Below, one piece after another: positions 33,012 to 43,239 of a stretch of DNA of 64,000 bases. This DNA comes from Neonectria sp. B-13. Its lineage: Eukaryota > Ascomycota > Sordariomycetes > Hypocreales > Nectriaceae. A program made the position numbers and the translations under genes. The notes below the pieces were generated by a model. It did not search any database, was not told the origin of the DNA, and saw nothing but the letters and a program-made list of their open reading frames with translations. Where the stretch lies: NCBI GenBank assembly GCA_002682825.1, contig NOKP01000008.1, positions 1,041,595 through 1,105,594 of the forward strand. The letters are read 5' to 3'. The first letter of the stretch is position 1. Every line of letters starts with the position of its first letter.

Positions 33012-36000
33012 AGTGTTACTGAGTATAATGCTGATTCAGCTTCCTATGGTTAATTGTTTTTAAAGTAGCGCTTGACTTTCATTTCTCAATGATCATATAA
33101 TCCAGGATCTCTTACAAATTGTTGATTCGAACATATAAACAGATGGTAATCGTCCGATGACAAGGTTAAGATACTTCAAATAACTATAGAAGCAAGAAGG
33201 ATCCATTTAGTACAAAATATAGCTAATATATTAGTTAATAATAATACAATTCCAAGTATTTCCCATACATGGCCGTAAAACAGTCCTAAATACCGTATTT
33301 CTCCGCACAGAAGTAAATCAGTCACTGCCCACAGGCATTTCTCGAGGTATTTCACCTTTCATATTGTCTTCGGCTTACTCGAAAACGTTCTTCTTGGCCT
33401 TCACACGGTGCCGAGCTTTGAAGCTCGCCATTTACAAAGTAATATTCGATGGCCTAGACAGTGCAGTTTGAAACATGCTTTATGACGCCATGCTGTATTC
33501 TATTATTTAAATCCTGCAGAGAACTGAGCTGTTTACTTTTCACCGGTGCCTTCGTGGACCAAGGGTGAGGTCGATAATTTCAGCGGCGACCGGATAGTTT
33601 GTGGGCTGAAGACCAGATTCAGGAGCACAGTTTTGATGTAGAGTCTGAGATCCCACTTTCCAAGAGTGTACCACTAACCCTTCGGCAGCATGAGCTCCTT
33701 CGAAATCAATATGGGTTTATCCTTCAGCTCTTGGAAGACATCGGATAGCTCGCGAGATCAACCTTTTGCGAGACTCTGGAAAGTCTAGACCGCAAGACTT
33801 CCAGTCAATTGCATCGACATCTAGGGTATATCTGTCACGAGATCGATATAGATATCTATATATCGAAGGAGGAGAAAGGAGCTTCTCGCAATGAGTCCGA
33901 CCATGGTGGAGGTGATGTTGGCATTCAATCTTAAGGTAGCTAGAGTTTTAACTTCAAGAGCAACATTGAACTGCAGAAGTCATGAGCTATTATATGTTCA
34001 TCTCTGAGCTCCTCCTGCCCACACAAGCGACCTAGAGCAGTCAGGAACCAGACTTAGTAGCGCAGAGAACGACGCAGTAGTAACAACCCCCCTGGCACTG
34101 CCCAGCAAGAAGAGATCCCAAATTGCATTGCTCAAGCCTGAATCTAGGAGCAAAATAAGAAGAATATGGATCTTCCAGCATAGCATAGCTTTGACGAGGC
34201 GGTGATATTCGAGAGATTCCTTTCGGGAGCGTTGCTGCGCCTTACCGAGGAGGCTTCTAGCCACCTCTCCATCCGCTTCCCATCAGCCGCGTCGATTAGG
34301 AGCTGACGAACGACGGCTCTGAGACCATCAACGATTCTGTCTTACGTGCGAACATGTCGGCCCGGCTTTCGTTGGCTCCACCGTCGTGCGACTTCCATCA
34401 ACCGTCTTGAAGAAGGGGAAGAGAAAACAGACACGTTGGCCACCACCTGCACTCCGCAACCAGCAAGGAAAAGCGGCGGATGCGGCTAGCGCCTCCGATC
34501 ATCACCAAGACACACACGCGGGTGCGCCCCGAGGACGACCAATAGAGGAGTATGCGCGGGTTCTAAACTATGCACCCGTCATCCCTTGCATGCTCAGGGT
34601 AATCTGGCAAAAAGAAAACCCCCAGATTCGTACTCGTGCCCGAAAATCAGCTCTTTGGCGCCCATCTGCAAGATCTGACTGGGATTAGGCTACTTGAGAT
34701 AGACTATTCGGATATCTTATGGCGAGCAAGGGGAAGCATCATTTCTCGGCTTAGTGCCACTTAGATAGGTAACTAATTGGGTCTTGACAAAAAGAACCCA
34801 TCATTGTTCTGTAAACATATCTCTCCTTCTCCTTTCCTCGTTAGGAAGATGAGAATAATATTTCACAACTTGCATTACCGTTGTAAGACAAGATCGTGGG
34901 GACTTTCTGAATCATGGTTATGCACGAAGAAGGATTGGATGCTCCACAACCAATCGGAAGCTGTTGACTGTCTCGGATCTCAGACAAGACATCGCCGCCC
35001 ACACTTCAATCAATCCCTTGCCGACGGCCCGTTGGAGGACCGTCCCGGGCTACACCTGCATTGAAGTGGCTAGCTGAAGATGCAATGCAGGAACCTCATT
35101 CCCAATGAGCTTCGATTACTCCATATTTTGTCTCGTATTTCTGCATCAAAAGGCCGATACAGCTGGAACGTTGACGTCAATCAAGCCATTTCACGGCCAA
35201 GACTTCTGCGTGCTGACGTTCATCCTACGCGCCACGCTACCGGTGACCGACTCAACCCCTCTTCCTCGTAGTCACAGAATAACTTGACCATGAATCACGG
35301 ATGGACCTCTTGGGCAATGGGTGTTTTATGCATGCTGATCGGGTTCCCTCAAGTGGATTACCACCACGCGAACACCAGTGTGTTTCACATAGACGGAAGG
35401 CGGGAACGAGATATGGACACGCAAATCCTGCATGAATAGTAATCGAGATAATCAGACGGTGAAGAGGAGAGTGAGTAGTGAGGGCAGCATGAACGCTTTA
35501 TTGGTGCCCGCTCGAAAGTGCTGCGCATGGCATATGTAATATGTATGTATTTTAATCCAGAAAGAGACACAGACATAAATGCAAGCTTAGTCCTACCGTC
35601 GCGTCGAGAGTGCAATGTGATGTCGTCACTGAGAGAAGAAAACAATCAATTGAGAGAAAACAATGACCAGTCTCCTTATCCCATGAATTGTGTGGATTTG
35701 GATTACAGCACTAGATTATAAGAACCAAGTGCAAAATAAATCCCTCGAGGGCACTTCTAAGACCTTGCTGCTCATTCCGAGTTGTAGCTCTAAGCCGTTG
35801 CTTTTCTGTTGTATCTTGGCAAAGACACAATCGAGCAGAATGATAACCCTGATGATTTCAAATCTTAAGATGTCTACTTCTTGTGTCTCCTCTCGAGGTA
35901 ACAGCCGAGCTGAATCTAGCAACTCCGCTTGGGCGTGCATCACTTGTACTACACTATTCGTCAAAGGACCGAGACATGTGGCGGGGTTGTGAGACATGGC

Positions 36001-36327
36001 GGCTGGCTTGTGAAAGACAAACAACTAAAGTGGTGTAGTGCTTCCGTCTAGTCAAGCGGGGTTGTGAGATATCAGCAAGTTCGTTGAGTCCAATAGAGAA
36101 GGAACTCGAGGCAGCTTGCTACGTGGTGTGCCTTGATATCCCATCCGTCTATCATCGATCTGATATAGAGCCTAGGAGTAGTACGGCTTCTCCTATAAAT
36201 CACCCAGAGCTTCCCAGCTCAAGAACTGCGATTTTCTCTCACAACTCACAATCTTCATCCCTCAGATATCATAACATCTACACACGCACACTCAAACCCT
36301 CATACCTTTAAATCACACCCTGTCAAG
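33012..36327. other. 3.3-kb intergenic region, no gene seen
   Basis: The longest gene-free stretch in the window. Short frames at 33998-34264 (minus), 34386-34688 (plus) and 35716-36024 (minus) have no motif or clear splice partners. A near-palindromic AT segment lies at about 33838-33862. The last 130 bp are the promoter of the decarboxylase gene. Confidence 0.5.
36194..36200 (+). promoter_or_regulatory. TATA box of the PSD/PsiD-like gene
   Basis: TATAAAT 128 bp before the start ATG, followed by a pyrimidine-rich leader ending in CAAGATG. The position is typical of strongly or conditionally expressed fungal genes. Confidence 0.5.
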
Positions 36328-37605
36328 ATGCCTTCCGGTCTTCCCACCGCGCCCGATGAGGATATCGGCTTCCAGCCTCCTCCCGTCCTGGCTGAGCCCA
36401 TTTCGCGCATGCCAGAGGGTGCTTTCCCTCCCAGTGTTCCGTTCATTGGTGACACCCCCATTCGGTTCAACCCCGTCATCATTGTGCTCATCGGCTACCT
36501 CGAGAAGGCCAAGCCAGGCGCGCTGGATGATGCGGTTTCCGAGGCTTACAAGAAGCTCCCCGACTTCATGGATAAGCTGCACATCCATGATGCGCGCTCT
36601 TTCCTCGAGTTCGCCAACGACCTGCTCAAATGGATCCCTCATGAGAACTTCCAGGGCAAGGATATCTACGATATCATCTGCATGTTCTACTTTGTTTTTG
36701 ATCAAGGTCCACTCCACGACCTTCAGACTCCAATCCATCCCAACCAGGCCGGGAAGCCCCTCAGCTGGCTCTCGTCGTGGATTGTCGTCTACGCTCAGCT
36801 CATTGGCCTCTTCATGGACTCGACTGCCTCTCTCACGGCCGAGTCCTTGAAATCCTTCCAGGACTCCCCACCGTACGACTTTAATGACGCCCTGGTTCCC
36901 CCAGGCGGCTTCCGCACCTTCAACCAATTCTTCGCTCGGCACCTCAAGCCCGGAAAGAGACCCATTTCCAACCCCAACGACGATAAGGTAATCGTTTACC
37001 CGGCTGATTGTACCTACGACAACTCTGTAGAGAAACAGAGCATCGTCACCATTGAGGCCGGGGGTATTGTCTACATCAAAAACCTTCCATGGACCATCGG
37101 ATCACTGCTTCAGGGCAGCGAGTACGCGCGCGAATTCGAGGGCGGTGTCTGGATGCATGCGTTCCTCAACACTTTCAATTATCATAGACAGCATGCTGCT
37201 GTCTCCGGCACGGTGATTGAGGCCAAGAACATCCAGGGGGCAGCGTATCTTGAGGTCAACGAGAAGTGTCAGCCTATCCGTGTCATGTGCGGACCGGACG
37301 CTCCAGACAATCCCGGGTACCAGTTCTTGCAGACCAGAGGCATGGTGGTCATCGAGAATCCCACTTTGGGCAAAGTTGCAATTCTGCCTATTGGCATGGC
37401 CCAGGTTTCGTCAGTCAAGCTGTCGGTTAAGAAGGGGGATGTGGTGAAGAAGGGCGACGAGATCTCGTACTTCGAGTTCGGAGGTTCCGACGTCATCTGC
37501 GTGTTCCAGGGCAAAGCGGGCTTGCAGGTTGACGACTTTGTGGCTTCCACGGGGAACACATACTCCAAGATGGGAACTGTCCTGGCGAGGGCGCCAGGGT
37601 CCTAG
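36328..37605 (+). CDS. Pyruvoyl-dependent decarboxylase, phosphatidylserine decarboxylase family (PsiD-like subgroup)
   Basis: Single exon, 425 aa. The C-terminal two thirds is the PSD domain: FRTFNQFFARHLKPGKRP, YPADCT, WMHAFLNTFNYHR, AILPIGMAQVSSV and the self-cleavage motif FGGSDV with Ser387, the residue expected to become the pyruvoyl group. The N-terminal part (about 60-170) resembles the PSD-associated extension of soluble fungal PSD-like enzymes such as the tryptophan decarboxylase PsiD (439 aa). There is no mitochondrial targeting sequence, signal peptide or membrane anchor, unlike Psd1/Psd2. In true PSDs a catalytic Asp precedes Tyr-His-Arg; here it is Asn284. The substrate is therefore open: an aromatic amino acid is as likely as phosphatidylserine. 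The lack of introns and a TATA box suggest inducible expression. Confidence 0.85.
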   Translation: MPSGLPTAPDEDIGFQPPPVLAEPISRMPEGAFPPSVPFIGDTPIRFNPVIIVLIGYLEKAKPGALDDAVSEAYKKLPDFMDKLHIHDARSFLEFANDLLKWIPHENFQGKDIYDIICMFYFVFDQGPLHDLQTPIHPNQAGKPLSWLSSWIVVYAQLIGLFMDSTASLTAESLKSFQDSPPYDFNDALVPPGGFRTFNQFFARHLKPGKRPISNPNDDKVIVYPADCTYDNSVEKQSIVTIEAGGIVYIKNLPWTIGSLLQGSEYAREFEGGVWMHAFLNTFNYHRQHAAVSGTVIEAKNIQGAAYLEVNEKCQPIRVMCGPDAPDNPGYQFLQTRGMVVIENPTLGKVAILPIGMAQVSSVKLSVKKGDVVKKGDEISYFEFGGSDVICVFQGKAGLQVDDFVASTGNTYSKMGTVLARAPGS

Positions 37606-37961
37606 TCTAGGTATCTGACCCTGAACCTAAGAAGCTGCCGTCAGTAGTTTGACTATGAATTGAATTTGGAATTTCCCTGAGCAAAGATCAAATCAGACTG
37701 TGGTGAGGAAGTATTGAAACAGGCGTAGATATTGTGCCAAGCTTTTCTACGACGGCGCGTTGCAGGGTAGTTAGTCAGCAGCGGGCACCGTACCTTGGGT
37801 GGTCAATGCCCGCTGCCCAGTCAGATTTGTCCCCCTTTTTAAACTATTTTGCCAGGCAGATCTGACATTGTCGCGTCGCATCCCACTCGTTTGCTTTCTA
37901 GGCAGAGCAAGCATCTAACTGTCATCCGCTTTGCCTTTGCATCACTCTCGTTCAACATGAA
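37606..37961. other. Intergenic, no gene seen
   Basis: 3' region of the decarboxylase gene and promoter of the downstream secreted-protein gene. A pyrimidine-rich stretch precedes the next ATG. Confidence 0.5.
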
Positions 37962-38648
37962 ATGGCGCTAATATCATTCTTTCTCCGGGTGGCCGCCCTC
38001 ACTCTCTTGGCGGCCTTCTCGGTCCCCGTTTCCGCTTCACCCGCAATCATCGTTCCCTGGAGCATCACAGCCGACCAGCGCGAAGATCTCAAAATCTCGC
38101 AGAGAATCGACGCTGATTCTGACCTTCGGAAGAGATTCAATGCTTATCGTGTTTTCCTGGCATTAGAGACACCAGGCTGGGGGGCAGGGCCAGTATGTTG
38201 GCTGTCATATCAGGAGGACTTGGACACGACACAAGTCAACATTACTATCCCCGCCGACGTGGCGCCTGACAAGTCTCGGATCCGCATCTCGACGGGCCTC
38301 ATGAAGAAAGGTGCCGCAAGAGTCAATGGCTATTCTTACAGCAGCCGGACCACCTTGCAAGGGGCCAACGGGACCTGGAGCCAGCGAGAGTTGGATGGGT
38401 GGGTCATCAGCGACGAGAATCGCGTGTCTTGCTGGGCTTTCGGATGTGCAAGACGATGTCATGAGCGCTATTACACTGGGGATTCGACACGCTCGAGCGA
38501 TGGAAGCAGCGATGGGAAAGCAGACGCCTGTGTCGACCAATGCGTGAAGGATCTGAATCCTCAAGGCGCAGGATCTGCAAATACGATCCCGATGCTGAGC
38601 GTATTGATGGCGGGTCTAGTGGTTGGGATTGCTCACATGGTTCTGTGA
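37962..38648 (+). CDS. Secreted, probably GPI-anchored protein of unknown function (228 aa)
   Basis: Single exon. The N-terminus is a clear signal peptide (ALISFFLRVAALTLLAAFSV, cleavage near ASA). The mature part has a beta-rich region with N-glycosylation sites (NIT, NGT), a Cys-rich stretch (SCWAFGCARRCHERYY then DACVDQCV) and a Ser/Gly-rich spacer. The C-terminus ends in a hydrophobic tail (MLSVLMAGLVVGIAHMVL) preceded by small residues, the usual pattern for GPI attachment. No enzyme family is recognised. The ATG four bases upstream (37956-) closes at once, so 37962 is the start. Likely located at the plasma membrane or cell wall. Confidence 0.7.
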   Translation: MALISFFLRVAALTLLAAFSVPVSASPAIIVPWSITADQREDLKISQRIDADSDLRKRFNAYRVFLALETPGWGAGPVCWLSYQEDLDTTQVNITIPADVAPDKSRIRISTGLMKKGAARVNGYSYSSRTTLQGANGTWSQRELDGWVISDENRVSCWAFGCARRCHERYYTGDSTRSSDGSSDGKADACVDQCVKDLNPQGAGSANTIPMLSVLMAGLVVGIAHMVL

Positions 38649-38968
38649 TTTGATAGTGCAAAGACTGGAAATTGCTCTAATCTGTTGCCTCTGTTCGTTC
38701 GATGTCACATTAAAAGGATTTGAGATAATTAACAGTAATGAGCGTCCAATTTAATGTCCTCCTTGTTGGTCTACCTGAAAAGTGCCGAGAAATTGTGAGA
38801 ACAACAGATTCTGGACAGGACATGCCATCGTAGAAAGACGGCCATCGCAAGCAGTCTCAAAACTTGGATGGTAGACGTTAAACCAAGATAACCCCATGGC
38901 ATATCTTTGGTCTGCAGGCTAGCCTCAATCCTTCTCCGTCTGCCAACACATTCGGCTCAGAGAGCATC
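38649..38968. other. Intergenic, no gene seen
   Basis: Convergent 3' ends of the GPI-type gene and the small Cys-rich protein gene. Confidence 0.5.
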
Positions 38969-39543
38969 TCAAAGCTGAGACTCGAACTCCCCGACGGACC
39001 TGCAGCAAGTCCAGCAAGGATCGTCGTCGGTTCCCTATATCAACGTCATTAGCACGGAAAAAAGTGTGTTGTACTTGGAAGGTCCTCCGTACACGGTTGA
39101 GAGGGTACTGCATGTTTTGTTAGCAAATCAAAATACTTGACAAGTTCATGCGATAAATACTTACCCAATCAGTGGGGCATTCTGGTGTCTCATGAAAGCA
39201 CGCCTGAAAGCAGACTTTTTCAGACTGAGCGATGCTGACGCCCCTGTGCACAGGGGCCTGGGAAACTTTGATATGAAGCCTAGGATTGACTTAGCGTGTC
39301 TGAGTTGCATATTATAGTCTGGGAGTAATAAGAATTATTGATAGTAAGGTAAAATGATAGTTTAGTTCCAATAGTAACCCGGGCACCACAAGCTCAAATA
39401 AGGGGAATAGAAACTTAGTGATAGACTAACGTGATGTCTTCACTGGTGGAAAGTCCACCAGACTTTTTGGAAGCGCCGTGAGACCAGGGCATCGCAGCGA
39501 TGCCGTTGGCAAGGAGAACGATGGAAGCGGCGGAGAACTTCAT
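38969..39543 (-). CDS. Small secreted cysteine-rich protein (90 aa, effector-like)
   Basis: Model complement(join(38969..39034,39093..39107,39165..39243,39431..39543)), all phases exact, including a 15-nt exon. The first exon is a signal peptide (MKFSAASIVLLANGIAAM). The mature part carries six Cys in the order C-x3-C-x6-C ... C-x2-C-C: VCFQACFHETPEC, then PCWTCC. The junction over the 15-nt exon produces CPTDWYPLNRGTDDDPCWTC, which reads as one continuous domain; this is the main support for the model. Donors are GTTAGT, GTAAGT and GTACGG. The first intron is long (187 nt). The gene is too fragmented to show as a single reading frame. Size, secretion and Cys content match fungal effector candidates; target unknown. 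Confidence 0.7.
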
Positions 39544-39663
39544 TTTGGTTGTGATAGTGGTGATGAGCTGAATCTGAGTTGGTCTTGAAGATAAAGAGTA
39601 ATACTGTGAGGAAAGCGAATGCGAATGAAGAGAAACTCGGTTCTTGGGACGAGCTCGCGAGGA

Positions 39664-39670
39664 TTTTATA
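39664..39670 (-). promoter_or_regulatory. TATA box of the small Cys-rich protein gene
   Basis: TATAAAA on the minus strand, 121 bp before the start codon. Confidence 0.55.
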
Positions 39671-41210
39671 GAAATCCGATGGCTGCGAAAGGCAACCGAG
39701 TCTCCGCTCTCTTCTACTTGCACACTCGCCTAAGTGAATGAATGCATGCAAATATCTACAATGATTCTCCCGATTCAATCTGTCATCAAGCATGCAATAG
39801 TTAGAATGTTCAGACACTGGTTTGGGGGAGAGTATTCGGTCCGAGGCCGACATCCGACTTACACAACGCTGCCTGAATGCCTTGCCACCGCACTGACCTG
39901 TCTTACCAGCACACCTAGAAGTAGTGTAATCTTGAATGTCTACGGAAAACGCTGTGCACAACCCCGAGGTGGCTGGTGCAGCCCAAGGAAAGAGGGGGTG
40001 GTACACCGACCGCCGATCAGACAACGGCTGTAACCTTCTAATGCCGGGGTACGGATCCATTCTCATGCGTCTGAGTATAGTGAGCAAAGATGTTGCTAAA
40101 GTGGAGATCGAGTGATAAGTTGACGAAGCCGACGACTTGACTGCAGCATCGATCTTCACAATGTGGTCTGGGTAAGTTGTGGAGAGGAGGCTAATAAATA
40201 TTGAAACATGTTGACTTTTGGCAACTATTAAATTTGCATGGCTCAATTGGTCATTAAGGGCCAGTAATATAATGGGGGGGCGAGCATAAGTGTATAAAAT
40301 CCAAGGTCGTGGAACATGAAATGCCAAGACCGATGTATCCCGAGTGTGTCACGGTGATGACGACTTGTTGTTATCATTTCATGCTGATCCTTGGGATCAT
40401 CATACTGTTACAAAATAGTGCTCTAGTTTTTGCAGGATGTTGTATTACACACTCATCGGGTGTATCTGAGCCACCTGTATTCTGAGAGGTCTGATTAACT
40501 TGACCCACCACCTGCTCGTTTGCAATGACCTACCAAGCGACTGCCACGTAAGTGAGTCCACTCAGAGGCATATGCAAGACGATAATTACAATTGATGTAT
40601 ATTGCTTTTGCAAGATCATACGATAGGATGATCGGATTGTCATGGGGATCGGGAGAGTGCAGCTTGCCGAAGGGAAAGATATCGTTTTCTCGGCCTACTC
40701 CGGGCTGGATGGAAGAAACGCAGAAGATAAACCCAACAAGGTAGATAATGGACAATTGGATGCCATACCAGGCATTACGAGATACAATGAGTCAAATCTA
40801 ATGAGTATTCTTGTCAGTGTCTCAGGACTCGTCGATGCATTATACTGGGAGCATTGTCTGACTAAACCATTTGAGACAAGAAAGACATTACGAGGCATTG
40901 GACATCACTTGTGTCTGGTCTTATTCCCCACAGGTCATTGGGATAAAGGCGATGGCGTTTATGCCCTTGTGCACACCTTCGCGTAGAGAGTCCTCTAAAA
41001 GGGTCTTGTTAACTTGTTGCCTAAAGTCTCGGTCGTCAATAGCAGCCGCCTAACTCGCATGCAAGCAATACGCCATATTTGAAATCAGGCTCCAAGTACA
41101 ATATTCTGTTGCCTACTCTCATCAAGTACTTAAACTTTGCGAAGCTTCTTGAAAATATACAGTTTAACAATATAACACCAGAAAGTATTTACTCCATCTG
41201 ATTCTTCGCA
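39671..41210. other. Intergenic, no gene seen
   Basis: Overlapping medium-length frames at 40.5-41.0 kb on both strands (for example 40642-40986 plus) have no recognisable domain or splice partners. The right end is the promoter of the GNAT gene. Confidence 0.5.
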
Positions 41211-41912
41211 ATGGCTCTATCTATTTCCATCCTTCCCGTCTCGTCCTCCGACCTGCCCACCCTTGGAGGTTTCGTCCATGCTTCGAAATTTGATCTCACT
41301 ATCAACCGTCTTTTGTTCAAAGACTGGCCTGCCGAAGCCACCCAGAAGAAAAATTATACCAAGGCCGTTGAGTCCGCGTTCAATGATCCATCTGTTGAAT
41401 CTTTCAAAGCAGTCGACGATGTGTCTGGCGAGATTGTCGGCTATCTTGCCCTGACAAAGAGATATCCAATCAACAAAGAGAACTCTGGTAGCGAGAAATC
41501 AGGAGAAGAAAAGAAAACCCATTCAGAGGAATTCGACCCTGCAGTGCTTCAAGCGGTCTCGGAGGCAACGAGCGAGATTTTCAACGCGCTACGACGTACT
41601 GAACACTTCGGTAATTCGCGTCACTCATTGAACGAGGAGACATTGCTAATATATATAGAATTGACGTACATTTGTGTCAGACCTTCAAGCCGTAAACGAG
41701 GAGTAGGATCGCAGTTGGTCCAAGTTTGTTTCGATCGAGCGAGAACTGTAGGACTCCCTGTGGCTTTCTGCTCTGAGCCAGCAGCACATGGCTTCTTCGC
41801 AAATCGTGGGTTCAAGGACACCGATCACGTTGATATTGACCTGAGCCAGTGGGCTCCGGCGTATTGTGGGTTTGGTACGTTCCGACTCACAGGAATGACT
41901 TGGTCAGACTGA
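41211..41912 (+). CDS. GNAT-family N-acetyltransferase (233 aa)
   Basis: Single exon. The acetyl-CoA-binding motif A is clear near residue 155: LTYICVRPSSRKRGVGSQLV (V/I-x-x-x-R-x-x-G-x-G). It is followed by motif B (FCSEPAAHGFFANRGFKDTD). The N-terminal half includes the usual first strands and an inserted charged loop (KENSGSEKSGEEKKTHSEEF). Role: acetyl transfer from acetyl-CoA to an amine of a small molecule or protein; the substrate cannot be read from the sequence. No targeting signal, so probably cytosolic. Confidence 0.8.
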   Translation: MALSISILPVSSSDLPTLGGFVHASKFDLTINRLLFKDWPAEATQKKNYTKAVESAFNDPSVESFKAVDDVSGEIVGYLALTKRYPINKENSGSEKSGEEKKTHSEEFDPAVLQAVSEATSEIFNALRRTEHFGNSRHSLNEETLLIYIELTYICVRPSSRKRGVGSQLVQVCFDRARTVGLPVAFCSEPAAHGFFANRGFKDTDHVDIDLSQWAPAYCGFGTFRLTGMTWSD

Positions 41913-42088
41913 GAAAACGCCAAGTAGCCCCGGTCTTTATACGGATTGTCTAGCTAAACAAGATCAATTCACGACCGCACATTCAATAAAGAACGACGTT
42001 GCCAATAAGCCACAAATTACGCCAGGGAACTAGCAATGATTGTGTAGCGTCTAGCATTAAGTTCTATACAGAGATGCGATTTCTTTTC

Positions 42089-42913
42089 CTACACTACTGC
42101 AGCTAGAATCCACAGCAAACAACCGTACTCTCCGTTGTCTCCAAAGACACCACCTCGAGATAAATCGTCTTCACCTACTGTGTTGCAGGTAGAAATCATA
42201 CTAAGAGACTTGCGGCAGTAATCCCCTAGCACAAACGGCTTCTGTGGCTGGCAACCCGTTTCGTCCACACTGGTCCAAACTTCGACCCCTGTCCCGTTGA
42301 TAAACACTGGGGGGTTAAGTCCGCAACTTTGTGATGATGTGGCTGGTAAATTTGACGTGGTCTCTGCTGAAAGCGTCGAAGTCGCAGATGTTTGATTTGT
42401 AGTGTGTTTGGCGCTGTTAATGGTTGTGCTATGTTGATTGGTCGTTTGCGTCGTCCCCGATTGGGACTCACCCGTCTGCGTGCCGGAGAGAATAAATATA
42501 GAAAGTGTTGAAAGTGTTTGAGACCTTGAAGAAAGAGAACAGACTGCACCCGACGTATCATCCTCGTCTCGCTTTGCGACGCGGGTCCAGTCCCATGTAA
42601 CAGAAACTGCCAATATAGGACGAGTGTCCAGATTGTCGAATTTAAGCTGCCAAGTGTCGATTTCCGATTGCACTTTGTTCCGATTTTGCTGAGCATTGCG
42701 CAAATCCACTTTGACTCTTGCCAGAGTCTGTCTTCTTGCATTGTCGATGCCGGCGTTGATGGACCAACTCCTGGCTCCGCGAAACCTGTATTCCATAAAG
42801 CTTTTGTAGCGATCCGCAAACGACCATACCTTCCCTGAGTATGATGCGAACTCTCTCTGTAACGTACTCAAATATCGATGGTGAGACTGTCTGGCCCCAA
42901 TAACATTTAAGGC
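42089..42913 (-). CDS. Ser/Thr-rich protein with C-terminal Cys domain (3' part of a gene; 5' end not found)
   Basis: Open minus frame, beginning after a probable acceptor (CAATAG, 42914) and ending at 42089, about 275 codons. The N-terminal part is helical with many charged residues (FMEYRFRGARSWSIN; NARRQTLARVKVDLRNAQQN). A Ser/Thr-rich linker of about 60 residues follows (for example TTNQHSTTINSAKHTTNQTS). The C-terminal domain has spaced Cys (CGLNPPVF, GCQPQK, DYCRKSL, ISTCNTVG) and ends GGVFGDNGEYGCLLW. The last pattern is common at the end of fungal secreted, O-glycosylated proteins, but I cannot name the family. There is no ATG at the front and no recognisable upstream exon between 42914 and 43239, so the gene is partial or truncated. 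Confidence 0.5.
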   Translation of the reverse strand, partial: ALNVIGARQSHHRYLSTLQREFASYSGKVWSFADRYKSFMEYRFRGARSWSINAGIDNARRQTLARVKVDLRNAQQNRNKVQSEIDTWQLKFDNLDTRPILAVSVTWDWTRVAKRDEDDTSGAVCSLSSRSQTLSTLSIFILSGTQTGESQSGTTQTTNQHSTTINSAKHTTNQTSATSTLSAETTSNLPATSSQSCGLNPPVFINGTGVEVWTSVDETGCQPQKPFVLGDYCRKSLSMISTCNTVGEDDLSRGGVFGDNGEYGCLLWILAAVV

Positions 42914-43239
42914 CTATTGTTTCAAGTTGCGAAATAGTGTTCCAATTGATGTAATCAATTTCACCTTTGCCTTTAACTCATTCCTTAGAAACTGATATTT
43001 ACGAGATCACAGTTGAAGCCACTTCATGATATCATGTTCCACAACTCAATACGTCAGCCATGATGAAGATATTGATTGAGCTTTACAACCGGAGATAGCT
43101 TGAAAACATTTTCAGTGTTCCCAAATAAAAGTTAGACTTTTATGTTCAAAGCCCCGGAATAGCATCCTAGCAGTCAGAATGACAACTTCTCAGTTTTGGA
43201 GCAATCTATCTGCAAATTTCCGGGATTTCTACGGTAATT

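Noticed and set aside
34386..34688. 100-codon basic plus-strand frame
   Set aside because: Random-looking composition, no motif, no splice partners.
36313..36942. 209-codon antisense frame opposite the decarboxylase
   Set aside because: Shadow frame of a well-conserved coding strand with GC-biased third positions; no motif.
39440..40327. 295-codon minus frame upstream of the small secreted protein
   Set aside because: Overlaps the signal-peptide exon and TATA box in another frame, lacks an ATG-linked motif and has no recognisable domain.
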